46,825 bases of DNA, taken from positions 1 through 46,825 of IMG/VR virus record IMGVR_UViG_3300049002_000004. One strand, 5' to 3'. This DNA comes from a virus. The notes below the pieces were generated by a model, which made no database searches, was not told where the DNA came from, and worked only from the letters and a program-made list of their open reading frames with translations. The position numbers and the translations under genes were made by a program. This document shows, piece by piece, positions 33,704-41,398 of the stretch (its first letter is position 1; each line of letters starts with the position of its first letter).

Positions 33704-34165
33704 ATGGCTGACGATCTGGAATCGATCACTAGAAGACTAGGGCCACACATCAAAGACCTAGAAGCCACGATCGCGCGGGCCCATGAGCAGCTGCGCACGA
33801 TCAAGGAAATGCTGGCCGGCGGCAACCCGGTCGGCGTCGCGCGGGATCTGTTCGCCGACAGCTGGCGCGCCAAATACGGCGAGCCTTACACCTGGAGCTA
33901 CGCGAAGGACAGCGCGCAGATCAAGCGGCTGCTGCGCGCGATGGGCGCCGAGGATCTGCACGCGCGGATGCTGGCCTATCTGTCGACGTCGGAACCGTTC
34001 ATCGATCGCCAGCGGCATAGCTTCGGCCTGTTTGCGTCGACGGTGAACAGCTACAGCGCTCGAGGGCGACGCGAGGATGCGCCGCCGGCCGGCTGCCAGC
34101 ACACGCCGCGCTGCAGCAGCGACGTCGAGCACACCCGCAAACGCGGGACCGAGCGCCAGGCGTGA
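33704..34165 (+). CDS. Putative helicase loader / replication initiation protein
   Basis: 153 aa with AGAGAGGGG upstream (33691-33699). The first ~40 residues are a coiled coil (DLEATIARAHEQLRTIKEML). The conserved part is DSWRAKYGEPYTWSYAKDSA then QIKRLLRAMG, LHARMLAYLSTSEPFI and RQRHSFGLFASTVNSY. This pattern is known from phage proteins encoded beside replicative helicases. The C-terminus is disordered and basic. The GTGA overlap with dnaB suggests that the two act together, with this protein loading the helicase. That role is inferred from position. Confidence 0.65.
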   Translation: MADDLESITRRLGPHIKDLEATIARAHEQLRTIKEMLAGGNPVGVARDLFADSWRAKYGEPYTWSYAKDSAQIKRLLRAMGAEDLHARMLAYLSTSEPFIDRQRHSFGLFASTVNSYSARGRREDAPPAGCQHTPRCSSDVEHTRKRGTERQA

Positions 34166-35598
34166 GCGCAGCGCGTCGACGTCAGGCGCCGCCACCCGAC
34201 GAACCGCCCGACGAGTCGATCGTTCCACCGCACAGCCTCGAGGCCGAGCGGTCGACGCTGGGCGCGGCCATCATGGATCGCAAGGCCGCCGACTACGTGG
34301 TCGACCACCTGGTCGACGCCAGCTATTACCGCAAAGCGCACGCGCAAATATTCACGGCGATCCGAGCGCTGCGTCAGCGCAGCGAAGACATCGACCTGAT
34401 CACGCTGAAGACGGAGCTGGGCGCCCGGCTGGACGAATCCGGCGGGCCCGCCTACATCAGCGCGCTGATCGACGGCGTGCCGCGATCGTCCAACGTCGGG
34501 CACTACTGCGCGATTCTCGAGGATCTGCGGATGAAGCGGGCGCTGGTCGCCTTTGGTCGCGACGTGATCGAGCACGCGACATCGAACACGACGCAGGCGC
34601 CGGCGATCGTGCAGCTCGCCGACCGCCGGCTGCTCGAGCTGCAGAGCGGACACAGCCAAGGCCGCATGCAGAGCGTGCGCGATTCGCTGCCGGCCCTGGT
34701 CGACGACATCGAGCGCCGCATGCAGCACCCCGGCGAGCTGACCGGCCCGACGACGGGGTTTACTGCAGTAAATCGCGAGACGCTGGGCTGGCAAGCCGGC
34801 GACCTGATCATCGTGGCGGCCAGGCCGTCGATCGGCAAGACGACATTCGTGCTTAACTCCGCGGTCGCCGCGGCCACGGCCGGCAGCCGCGTCGCGATCT
34901 TTTCGCTCGAGATGCGCCGGCTGCAGCTGGAATACCGCATCATGAGCCAGCTGACCAGGATCCCCCTGACGCAGATCCTGGAAGGCCGCATCATGCAGGC
35001 CGACATGCCGCGGATGACGGAGGCGATCGCCGAGATCAGCGCGCTGCCGATCGAGATCGACGACACCACCGGCCGCACGTCGTGGGATATCCGCAGCGCG
35101 TGCCGGCGGATGAAAGCCGATGGCGGGCTCGACCTGGTGATCGTCGACTACGTGCAGCTGATGGCCGGCAGCCTCGAGAACCGCAACGCATCGCGCACTG
35201 AGCAGATGACCGACATCAGCCGGCGGATGAAGACGCTGGCTGACGAGGGCGGGTTCCCGGTGATCCTGCTGTCGCAGCTGTCGCGCGCCGGCGAAGGCCG
35301 CACGGACCCGCGGCCGAAGCTGTCAGACCTGAGAGAAAGCGGATCGCTCGAGCAGGACGCCGACATCGTGGCGTTCCTGCACCGGAAGCACCACCGCGAG
35401 GGCGGGCTAACCGAGTTCATTCTCGAGAAGCAACGCAACGGCCCGACCGGCACCGTGCTGCTGCACCTGGAGCGCGACACCACCACGTTCACCGACGCCG
35501 CGGCCGACGCCGTGATCCCCGAGCCGACCGCCGTCGAGAAGCAGGAGGCCCGCAAGGTCAAGCAGGTGAATTTCTTCAAGCAGAAAGCTCGACGTTGA
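34162..35598 (+). CDS. dnaB: Replicative DNA helicase DnaB
   Basis: 478 aa, GTG start overlapping the loader stop. The N-terminal helical domain PHSLEAERSTLGAAIMDRKA is followed by a linker and the RecA-like motor. Motor motifs include GFTAVNRETLGWQAGDLIIV, Walker A RPSIGKTT (221-228), FSLEM, Walker B DLVIVDYVQLM (324-334), LLSQLSR and LRESGSLEQDADIV. This is a full-length, apparently active hexameric 5'-3' helicase. No phage primase or DNA polymerase is found, so it probably recruits host DnaG and Pol III. Its stop lies within the -35 of the promoter-like element at 35595. Confidence 0.95.
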   Translation: MSAARRRQAPPPDEPPDESIVPPHSLEAERSTLGAAIMDRKAADYVVDHLVDASYYRKAHAQIFTAIRALRQRSEDIDLITLKTELGARLDESGGPAYISALIDGVPRSSNVGHYCAILEDLRMKRALVAFGRDVIEHATSNTTQAPAIVQLADRRLLELQSGHSQGRMQSVRDSLPALVDDIERRMQHPGELTGPTTGFTAVNRETLGWQAGDLIIVAARPSIGKTTFVLNSAVAAATAGSRVAIFSLEMRRLQLEYRIMSQLTRIPLTQILEGRIMQADMPRMTEAIAEISALPIEIDDTTGRTSWDIRSACRRMKADGGLDLVIVDYVQLMAGSLENRNASRTEQMTDISRRMKTLADEGGFPVILLSQLSRAGEGRTDPRPKLSDLRESGSLEQDADIVAFLHRKHHREGGLTEFILEKQRNGPTGTVLLHLERDTTTFTDAAADAVIPEPTAVEKQEARKVKQVNFFKQKARR

Positions 35599-35623
35599 CA
35601 GATCGTAGAGTTGTTGTCAGAAT
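35595..35623 (+). promoter_or_regulatory. Promoter-like TTGACA-17-CAGAAT before ruvC
   Basis: TTGACA (35595-35600), a 17-nt spacer and CAGAAT (35618-35623, 4 of 6 to consensus). Inside and past it lies GAGTTGTTGTCAGAATCCC (35608-35626), almost the same as GAGTTGTTGACAGAAACCC at 29524. If the copy at 35608 were itself the -35, the -10 would fall in the coding sequence, so it may be an operator rather than a -35. The ATG at 35636 lacks a ribosome site. Confidence 0.4.
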
Positions 35624-35635
35624 CCCGGCACACCC

Positions 35636-36112
35636 ATGATCTACATCGGCATCGACCCCGGCGTCGGCGGCGGTCTAGCTGCGATCGATTCGACGAGCGC
35701 GGTGCATTCCGCGATCGCGATGCCAGAGACAGAGCGCGACGTGCTGGACTGGATCTCGAGATGGAACGCCACGCCGGCCCTGGCCGTGCTCGAGCGCGTG
35801 CGCAGTTCCCCGCAAATGGGCGTCGTGTCAGCTTTCACGTTCGGCCGCGGCTACGGCGCGCTGCGCATGGCCCTGACGGCTGCGCGGATCCCATTCGACG
35901 AAGTGCTGCCGCGGACCTGGCAAACGCTGCTGTTCTGCCTGACCAAAGGCGACAAGAACGTTACGAAGCTGAGAGCGCAAGCCCTATTCCCATCGCAACA
36001 AATTACGCACGCGACGGCCGACGCGCTGCTGCTGGCGGCTTACTGCCGCCGGATCGATCACCGGCCAGAGGAGAGACAGCATGGCAAAGCGCAAGGCCGC
36101 CGGAAAAAGTAA
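35636..36112 (+). CDS. RuvC-like Holliday junction resolvase
   Basis: 158 aa. The RNase H-like fold of RuvC is clear: MIYIGIDPGVGGGLAAID with D7, VLERV with E53, then the helical region FGRGYGALRMAL and the C-terminal THATADALLLAAYCRR with H125 and D129. These four residues are the expected metal-binding set. It would cut recombination junctions or branched DNA before packaging, working with the exonuclease/annealing pair. No Shine-Dalgarno precedes the ATG. The basic tail (GKAQGRRKK) overlaps the next gene. Confidence 0.85.
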   Translation: MIYIGIDPGVGGGLAAIDSTSAVHSAIAMPETERDVLDWISRWNATPALAVLERVRSSPQMGVVSAFTFGRGYGALRMALTAARIPFDEVLPRTWQTLLFCLTKGDKNVTKLRAQALFPSQQITHATADALLLAAYCRRIDHRPEERQHGKAQGRRKK

Positions 36113-36560
36113 GGCGACCAAACCGAAGGGCAAGGCCGGAAAGCCGGGCAAGCCTCGAGCGACGGCGGGATCGCGAGCGAAGGCCGCCAACGCTCGAGCC
36201 CGGCACCGAGGCCCGCGGGACGAACCGCTGCCGGGCATGGGCGAGGTGCGTATCCGATCGCTCGACGAAATTTGTGTGTCGATCGCTGAGACGCGCGCAT
36301 CGATCAACGAGCTGAAGGGCGAGGAGACGGGCCTCGAGCAGACGGCGCTGAGCCTGATGCGCAAGCACGACAAAACGGCCTGGCGTCATTCGGGCGTCGA
36401 GCTGGTGCGCGTGCCGGGCGAGGAAAAGCTGCGCGTCCGCACGTCGCAGGAGCGCACGGCCACCGCGGAGAGCGCACCCAGCGACGCGACGGCTGCCGGC
36501 GACGAGGGCGGCGACGACGGCCTGACCGACGCGGAGCGCGAGGAGGCAAGCGGAGAATGA
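36081..36560 (+). CDS. Basic-tailed hypothetical protein
   Basis: 159 aa overlapping the ruvC end by 32 bases; GAGGAGAGA (36068-36076) precedes the ATG. Residues 1-50 are Lys/Ala/Arg-rich and histone-like (AKRKAAGKSKATKPKGKAGK). Residues ~55-120 form a helical core (IRSLDEICVSIAETRASINE, then EQTALSLMRKHDKTAWRHSG). The C-terminus is acidic. The core resembles small phage helical proteins of unknown role, and the basic tail implies non-specific DNA binding. It is followed with ATGA overlap by a methyltransferase. Confidence 0.6.
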   Translation: MAKRKAAGKSKATKPKGKAGKPGKPRATAGSRAKAANARARHRGPRDEPLPGMGEVRIRSLDEICVSIAETRASINELKGEETGLEQTALSLMRKHDKTAWRHSGVELVRVPGEEKLRVRTSQERTATAESAPSDATAAGDEGGDDGLTDAEREEASGE

Positions 36561-37579
36561 ACAAGGAACGCCTGACGCGGATCCCCGACCAGCAGACCAT
36601 CGTTCTCGGCTGCTACACGCTCGACGCCACCGGGATCACAGTCAAAGGGAAACCCAATTACACCGATCACCTGGCAGTCGGGGATTTCGTCAAGCGTGCG
36701 CATCGCGCCAGCGGCTTCTGGCTCGCCGACTGGTTACGGTATGGCGAGTCGAGAGCCGACTGGCGCGAGAAGCTGTCACAGGCGGTCGACGCGACCGGCC
36801 TGTCGGAGAAGACCCTAAAGAACGTCCGCGCGATCGGCGGCATCGACAAATCCCGGCGCCGGGATGACGTCGATTTTTCGTTGCACAGCGAGGTCGCCGC
36901 GCTGGACCCCGACGAGCAGAAGGACTGGCTGCAGCAAGCGAGCGATGAAGGCTGGACCCAGCGCGAGCTGCGCACCATGATCCGCGCCGCCAGGCGCACG
37001 GCTGTGATCGACGGCCAGGCCGTGCTTGAGGGGATGTATCGCGTGATCTACGCCGATCCGCCCTGGCTCTATTCGGACAGCGGCCCGACCGTCGACGGTT
37101 CGCTGGGCAAGGCCGAGCGGCATTACCCTGGAATGACGATCGAGCAGCTGTGTGCCCTGCCTGTCGCCGCGCACGCGCTGCCGAATAGCGTGCTGCTGAT
37201 GTGGATCACCGCTCCGCTGCTGCTGCAGAACCCCGGCCCGCGTGACGTGCTCGAGGCCTGGGGATTCACCTACAAAACCGGCGCGGTCTGGGACAAGGTG
37301 CTGGGCAACTACGGCCATTACTTCCACGTCCGACACGAGCACCTGGCGATCTGCACCCGCGGCAGCTGCATGCCCGACGTGCCCACGCCGTCGCCGGATT
37401 CGATCATGGTCGAGCGACGCACGGCACACAGCCGCAAGCCGGCGATCGCGCGGAAGACGATCGAACAGCTCTGGAACCGCGGGCCCTACCTCGAGCTGTT
37501 CGGCCGCGAGCAGGTGCCAGGCTGGTCGGTATTCGGCAACGACGCCCGACTGTGGGCGCAGCAGGAGGCAGCGAGCTGA
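36557..37579 (+). CDS. MT-A70 family adenine methyltransferase
   Basis: 340 aa. The catalytic domain (~155-330) has YRVIYADPPWLYSDSG with DPPW at 167-170, the motif of MT-A70-type N6-adenine methyltransferases, plus MTIEQLCALP, VLLMWITAPLL and YHFHVRHEHLAICTRG-type strands and the C-terminal PYLELFGREQVPGWSVFGND signature. The N-terminal ~150 residues (LADWLRYGESRADWREKL, TGLSEKTLKNVRAIGG, QRELRTMIRAARR) are helical and ParB/HTH-like and probably bind DNA. It likely methylates phage DNA against host restriction. No cognate nuclease is present. Confidence 0.85.
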   Translation: MNKERLTRIPDQQTIVLGCYTLDATGITVKGKPNYTDHLAVGDFVKRAHRASGFWLADWLRYGESRADWREKLSQAVDATGLSEKTLKNVRAIGGIDKSRRRDDVDFSLHSEVAALDPDEQKDWLQQASDEGWTQRELRTMIRAARRTAVIDGQAVLEGMYRVIYADPPWLYSDSGPTVDGSLGKAERHYPGMTIEQLCALPVAAHALPNSVLLMWITAPLLLQNPGPRDVLEAWGFTYKTGAVWDKVLGNYGHYFHVRHEHLAICTRGSCMPDVPTPSPDSIMVERRTAHSRKPAIARKTIEQLWNRGPYLELFGREQVPGWSVFGNDARLWAQQEAAS

Positions 37580-37938
37580 TGGAAAACGAAATGGATCCGA
37601 AGGCCGGCCCTGAGTTCCACGCGCTGGCCGAGATGTGGGAGCTGTTCGAGAAAGCGATCCGCACGCGAGGCGTCAAGGATCAACCGACGCTGGTGCTGTG
37701 TCGGTCGGCCTTTATGGCCGGCGCCGAGTGTCTGCTGAACGGGTTCATGATGGCCGTTGGCAGCAAGGAGACGCCCGACGCCGAGCGCGACGCCGCCGGC
37801 ATGGCCTGGATCGACGGCGTGCGCAAGGAGATCACCGACTACGCACTCGAGATGCAGCGGCTGAAGGGCGAGATCGAGAAAGGCAAATCGCGCATCGTTC
37901 GACCAGGCCGCGATTGGCGCGGCTTCCGCAACAACTGA
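37579..37938 (+). CDS. Hypothetical helical protein
   Basis: 119 aa from ATG 37579, chosen because AGGAGG (37562-37567) precedes it and it overlaps the methyltransferase stop (TGATG). Sequence features are HALAEMWELFEKAIRTRG, LCRSAFMAGAECLLNGFMMA and a C-terminal charged helix ending GRDWRGFRNN. The middle helix is amphipathic rather than a membrane span. No named family is recognised. It may be a small accessory or regulatory protein of the accessory block. Confidence 0.6.
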   Translation: MENEMDPKAGPEFHALAEMWELFEKAIRTRGVKDQPTLVLCRSAFMAGAECLLNGFMMAVGSKETPDAERDAAGMAWIDGVRKEITDYALEMQRLKGEIEKGKSRIVRPGRDWRGFRNN

Positions 37939-37947
37939 GGGCACACC

Positions 37948-38208
37948 ATGAACGGCTGGGGAGTCGGTCGCGAGGTCGAGAAGGTGAAACCGTTTGGCGA
38001 TCAGGCACACGCGCAGATCGCGAAGCTCGAGGCGAGCGCTGCCGCCTGCAAGATCGTCGGGCTCGACGAGATGGCGCGCGACATGACGAAGGCCGCCGAC
38101 CTGCTGCGCGAGGCGATCGCCATCGCAGCCGCACGCGCGCCGCAGTTCGTCAAGGCCGCGCGCAAACTGCGCCGGAGAGTAGGGGCTGACGTTGACGCCG
38201 CACGATAG
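37948..38208 (+). CDS. Small helical protein, unknown function
   Basis: 86 aa, weak ribosome site GAGGG (37938-37942). It is almost wholly helical (HAQIAKLEASAAACKIVG, MARDMTKAADLLREAIAIAA) with a basic end QFVKAARKLRRRV. Similar short helical phage proteins are common and uncharacterised. Its last bases overlap the TTG start of the J-domain gene in another frame, implying co-translation. Confidence 0.55.
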   Translation: MNGWGVGREVEKVKPFGDQAHAQIAKLEASAAACKIVGLDEMARDMTKAADLLREAIAIAAARAPQFVKAARKLRRRVGADVDAAR

Positions 38209-38815
38209 CGTCAAGCGCTACCCGCTCGAGTGGCCTGTCGGCTGGAAGCGCACACCGCGCCACGAGCGCCGGCGTGCGCCGTTCGGCACGAAGAACACCG
38301 CCGACAACCGGCTGACGATCTTTCAGGCGACCGGCCGACTCGAGGCCGAAGTGCAGCGCCTGGGCGGCGACGATGCCACGCTGTCGACGAACGTGTCGCT
38401 CCGCATGGATGGCCGGCCCCGCTCCGACGAGCAGCCGGCCGACGTCGGCGCCGCGGTCTACTTCCGCTACAAGGGCAAGGCCACCGTGTTCGCGTGCGAT
38501 CGGTTTACGACGGTTGCTGACAACATCGCCGCGATCGCGGGCCACATCGAGGCGCTGCGCCGCGTCGAGCGCTACGGCGTCGGCAGCCTCGAGCAAGCGC
38601 TGGCCGGCTACAAGGCGCTGCCGGCCGACACCGCCGCGAACTGGCGCAACGTGTTCGGCTTCACGCCTGACCAGGGCGTCACGAAGCAGCAGCTGCGCGA
38701 CGCCTTCCACACAGCATCTCGTAAAGCACACCCCGACAAGGGCGGCAGCGAGGAGCAGCAATCGCACGTCAACCGCGCGCACGACTACGCGGAGAAGGAT
38801 CTCGGGTTCGTATGA
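38192..38815 (+). CDS. J-domain protein (phage family)
   Basis: 207 aa from a TTG start preceded by GTAGGGG (38179-38185). The N-terminal ~150 residues match a phage family with YPLEWPVGWKRTPRHERRRA, NVSLRMDGRPRSDEQPADVG, AAVYFRYKGKATVFACDRF and HIEALRRVERYGVGS. The C-terminal ~60 residues are a J-domain: VTKQQLRDAFHTASRKAHPD with the HPD tripeptide at 180-182, then KGG. J-domains stimulate Hsp70 (DnaK) ATPase, so this protein may recruit host DnaK to a phage or host target. The client is unknown. Confidence 0.8.
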   Translation: MTPHDSVKRYPLEWPVGWKRTPRHERRRAPFGTKNTADNRLTIFQATGRLEAEVQRLGGDDATLSTNVSLRMDGRPRSDEQPADVGAAVYFRYKGKATVFACDRFTTVADNIAAIAGHIEALRRVERYGVGSLEQALAGYKALPADTAANWRNVFGFTPDQGVTKQQLRDAFHTASRKAHPDKGGSEEQQSHVNRAHDYAEKDLGFV

Positions 38816-39444
38816 TCCGCCGACACAAGTGCAACGTCGTGATCGAGCATCCGGCCGAGCGCGGCACGGTGATCACCGAGCTGCGCCCATGGTTCATGAT
38901 CGACAACCAGCACCCCTGGGCGCCGTTCGTGGCCAGCTGGCTGCGCCTTGGCGCTGTCGCCGGCCGCATGCAGATCGACCCCTGGCAGATCGAGGCGCTG
39001 CTCGACATGCTCGAGGCGCTGCGCCCACGGCCCGCAGCTGCCGACCCGGCCGAGTATCAGACCGCCCTGGTCGACCGCCTGGCCGAAGCGCTCGAGCGCC
39101 AGGAGGCGCCGCCGGCCTTCCCGTTCGGCATCCTGGGCGAGCGCGAAACGTGGCACGCCATCCTGGGCCCGGCCGTGCGCACCGATTACGGCTGGATCCG
39201 CGATCGCTTCACGAAGGACGCGCCGACGTTCCTGGGCTGGGACCGATCGAGCGGTCGCGATTGGACCGTCGAGCACCGGCCCGTGTGGTTTACGTGTGAG
39301 CACTGCCGCCGGCGGTTCGACGGCAATCGCAGTGTGCCGCGGTTCATCCACATACCCAGCGCGCCGCTCGAGCGCAGCAGCGTCTATTTCTGCAGCGACG
39401 AGTGCCAGGCCAACTACGTCGCCGGCAAGCCACCGACGCCGTGA
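38812..39444 (+). CDS. Hypothetical protein with C-terminal zinc finger
   Basis: 210 aa, ATGA overlap. The first ~130 residues (CNVVIEHPAERGTVITELRP, FMIDNQHPWAPFVASWLRLG, then helices) are of unknown fold. The C-terminus has CEHCRRRFDGN at ~163 and YFCSDECQANYV at ~195, a CxxC...CxxxC finger that resembles MYM/TRASH-type metal fingers. A DNA or protein-binding role is likely. It is in an uninterrupted run of overlapping genes after the J-domain gene. Confidence 0.6.
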   Translation: MIRRHKCNVVIEHPAERGTVITELRPWFMIDNQHPWAPFVASWLRLGAVAGRMQIDPWQIEALLDMLEALRPRPAAADPAEYQTALVDRLAEALERQEAPPAFPFGILGERETWHAILGPAVRTDYGWIRDRFTKDAPTFLGWDRSSGRDWTVEHRPVWFTCEHCRRRFDGNRSVPRFIHIPSAPLERSSVYFCSDECQANYVAGKPPTP

Positions 39445-39833
39445 CGATCGACGAGGCGAAGCAACGGGCGGCCGATCGTGTGCGGCGCGATCTCGAGATG
39501 ACCGTCGCGTTCCGTGCGAAGTGCCAGCTGCTGAAGGAGGAGAGCCGCCGCCGGCGCACCGAGCGCAAGACGCGGCGACTCGAGTGCCTGGCCCCGCTGC
39601 CGTCGTGCCGTGTGTTCATCACGGGCCCGCGCTGGCGTCAGCGCTTCGGTGTCGAGCTGCGCGCCCTGGCCGACGTCGCCCCGCAGTCGACGCAGTTTCA
39701 TCCTGACGGCCGCAAGATTCTGATCTACGACTTCGAGGACGACGTGCGCGAGCTGGTGCTGGTGCCCATCCGCGGCGAGCTGCCCGCGATGTGGAGCGAT
39801 CCGAGAGAGCAGCTAGGACTGAGGACACCATGA
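39441..39833 (+). CDS. Hypothetical basic protein
   Basis: 130 aa from GTG 39441, chosen for the GTGA overlap with the previous stop. Residues ~1-50 are a highly charged helix (ADRVRRDLEMTVAFRAKCQL, KEESRRRRTERKTRRL). The C-terminal half is strand-rich (PSCRVFITGPRWRQRFGVEL, FHPDGRKILIYDFEDDVREL). No family is recognised. It is linked by ATGA to the next gene. Confidence 0.55.
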   Translation: MTIDEAKQRAADRVRRDLEMTVAFRAKCQLLKEESRRRRTERKTRRLECLAPLPSCRVFITGPRWRQRFGVELRALADVAPQSTQFHPDGRKILIYDFEDDVRELVLVPIRGELPAMWSDPREQLGLRTP

Positions 39834-40153
39834 CGAAACGGATCGAGGTGCGCTGCTGCTGCCAACCGACCAAACTACTCGGCTGGATCGACGTCGATGC
39901 CAGCAAGGTAATCGAAGGCCGCACGCTGGTGTTCACGCCGCCGCGCTACGCGCTGCTGCATCGTGAGAACGTCGAGGTGCTGCCGACCGCGGCCGACGAT
40001 CGCATCGCGCTGCCGATCGCCATGGTGCAGTTCCCTGACGGTCGGCAGTATCTGGCGCTCAAGAGCGAGGAGACGCCGATCGAGCGGCTGCGCACGCTGA
40101 AGGCGTTCATTGAGGCGCCGCCACCGGAGCCCGCGACCTGGCCCCCGCGATGA
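39830..40153 (+). CDS. Hypothetical protein with CCC motif
   Basis: 107 aa from ATG 39830 (ATGA overlap, TGAGGA upstream). It begins MTKRIEVRCCCQPTKLLGWI, a triple cysteine in a short beta hairpin followed by DVDASKVIEGRTLVFTPP. The remainder has strands and a helix (IERLRTLKAFIEAPP). The CCCQP region is reminiscent of small phage zinc proteins but lacks a second Cys pair. Function unknown. Confidence 0.58.
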   Translation: MTKRIEVRCCCQPTKLLGWIDVDASKVIEGRTLVFTPPRYALLHRENVEVLPTAADDRIALPIAMVQFPDGRQYLALKSEETPIERLRTLKAFIEAPPPEPATWPPR

Positions 40154-40425
40154 AGGCCTGGCCCGTCGACGCCCCGTATCGATTCGGCGGCCAGCCGCTG
40201 AAGGTGTTCATTCGCCATATGTCGCATCCGGCCGGCGTCAGCTCAGGCCGATCGCTGAAGCTGATCACCGTGGCGCTGCCGAACGGCGACACGTTCACCG
40301 GCTGGGAGCTGCACGGGCCGACCTGGCAGCTGCTGCAGGTGAACGAAGCGGCCGAGCCGTCCATGTGGCTCGAGACGTCCGACCCGGTAACCCTCTACCC
40401 GCTGCCGCCGGAGCTACGCGCATGA
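40150..40425 (+). CDS. Small beta-rich hypothetical protein
   Basis: 91 aa, ATGA overlap. It reads MKAWPVDAPYRFGGQPLKVF, then LKLITVALPNGDTFTGWELH and TWQLLQVNEAAEPSMWL. The strand pattern suggests a small OB- or SH3-like beta barrel, but no family motif is seen. It is part of a five-gene run of proteins of 58-130 aa with overlapping ends. Confidence 0.55.
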   Translation: MKAWPVDAPYRFGGQPLKVFIRHMSHPAGVSSGRSLKLITVALPNGDTFTGWELHGPTWQLLQVNEAAEPSMWLETSDPVTLYPLPPELRA

Positions 40426-40598
40426 ACGACATCGGCGTGATCGTCCGCTACGAGGGCACGATCGTCGATCGGATCTGTCGCGCGTGCCGAGCCTGCAACG
40501 TCGTGCGCCTGGTCTACATCGTCTTGACCGACACCGGCGACCGCGTGACGATGTGCAGCTTCTGCCACCAGGTGATCGATCGCGAGCGGATCTCGTGA
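40422..40598 (+). CDS. 58-aa zinc-ribbon protein
   Basis: 58 codons, ATGA overlap on the left and GTGA on the right. Cys residues form a clear ribbon: DRICRACRACNVVRL (C20, C23 and C26) and MCSFCHQVIDRE (C47, C50). The strands between are typical of zinc ribbons. Such mini-proteins in phages often bind nucleic acid or a host polymerase, but no specific target can be inferred. Confidence 0.62.
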   Translation: MNDIGVIVRYEGTIVDRICRACRACNVVRLVYIVLTDTGDRVTMCSFCHQVIDRERIS

Positions 40599-40831
40599 GC
40601 GACGACGGCCGCGCCGAGAACATCCGCGAGGTGCTGGGGCACTTCATCGGCTGCCGCCTGGTCGACATCACGCAGCAACTTGACAAGAACGACAACGCCC
40701 CCGCGACCAAGGAGGAGCGCGGGATTATCTGCCTGCACTTTGACAACGGCCATACAATCGAGGTCGACGCGAGCGACGGCTTATCGTTCGACGTCGACGA
40801 CACCCCCGACAACTCAAAGGACGGAACATGA
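40595..40831 (+). CDS. Small acidic hypothetical protein
   Basis: 78 aa from GTG 40595 (GTGA overlap). It reads MSDDGRAENIREVLGHFIGC, LVDITQQLDKNDNAPATKEE and GIICLHFDNGHTIEVDASDG. The acidic alpha/beta character and the HFDNGHTIEV hairpin suggest a small single-domain fold. The role is unknown; DNA mimicry is conceivable from charge but unsupported. The stop overlaps the secreted-protein gene (ATGA). Confidence 0.55.
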   Translation: MSDDGRAENIREVLGHFIGCRLVDITQQLDKNDNAPATKEERGIICLHFDNGHTIEVDASDGLSFDVDDTPDNSKDGT

Positions 40832-41223
40832 TTAAGAGACTCGCTCTCGCTGTGGCGCTGGCGCTGATCGCGGTCACCAGCCAGGCGCAGCCCGGCCCCC
40901 GTGCGGAATGGTCGCAGCATCTGGACACCGGCCAGACGCTGCAAGGCGCGATCTACAGCTGGCAGGTGGACAACGGGCCGTTCGCGGTCCTGGCGCACAC
41001 CTGCACCGCGCAAGTGCCCGACGTGCAATGCAGCGCGCCGTTGACGGCCGCGCAGGCGCCGGCGGGCTCGCATAAATACACGCTGCAGCTGGCCACGCCG
41101 TTCGGCCAGGCCGCGACCACACAGACCGGCGCGCCCCCGAATGCGCCCGGCGGTTTCCGCATCATCACGGTGACCGTGACGATCGCCACGCCAGGCGCTG
41201 CCGATGCTGCCGGCAAGCGCTGA
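40828..41223 (+). CDS. Exported protein of unknown function
   Basis: 131 aa, overlaps the previous stop (ATGA) and has AGGA upstream (40819-40822). A classic Sec signal peptide is visible: MIKRLALAVALALIAVTSQA, with likely cleavage after AQA (residues ~19-21). The mature ~110 residues are beta-rich with two Cys (HTCTAQ and VQCSAP), likely a periplasmic disulphide, and contain a fibronectin-like strand GSHKYTLQLATPFG. A periplasmic protein in an otherwise cytoplasmic accessory block is notable. Superinfection exclusion or envelope modulation is a possible role, but unproven. Confidence 0.65.
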   Translation: MIKRLALAVALALIAVTSQAQPGPRAEWSQHLDTGQTLQGAIYSWQVDNGPFAVLAHTCTAQVPDVQCSAPLTAAQAPAGSHKYTLQLATPFGQAATTQTGAPPNAPGGFRIITVTVTIATPGAADAAGKR

Positions 41224-41398
41224 CCCTCGCTACTGCCCGCTGTGTAATCGCAGGACACCCACGGTCATGGTGAACGAGGGACCGTTTACCGTGGCCAGCT
41301 GCGGCAACTGCGGAATGGTTCACCGGATCAGCGACGCACCCGTGAGGCCGCGAGGCGTCCCGGTGCCGGGATCCCCATGCAGATCGACCAATGGCTAA
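41204..41398 (+). CDS. Small zinc-ribbon protein upstream of terminase
   Basis: 64 aa overlapping the exported-protein gene by 20 bases. A zinc ribbon is clear: YCPLCNRRTPTVMV (C11, C14), then VASCGNCGMVHR (C33, C36), joined by a short strand loop. The C-terminus is Pro/Arg-rich. The start could also be the internal ATG at 41266, but that would lose the first Cys pair, so 41204 is preferred. The stop overlaps the terS start region (41391). Confidence 0.55.
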   Translation: MLPASADPRYCPLCNRRTPTVMVNEGPFTVASCGNCGMVHRISDAPVRPRGVPVPGSPCRSTNG

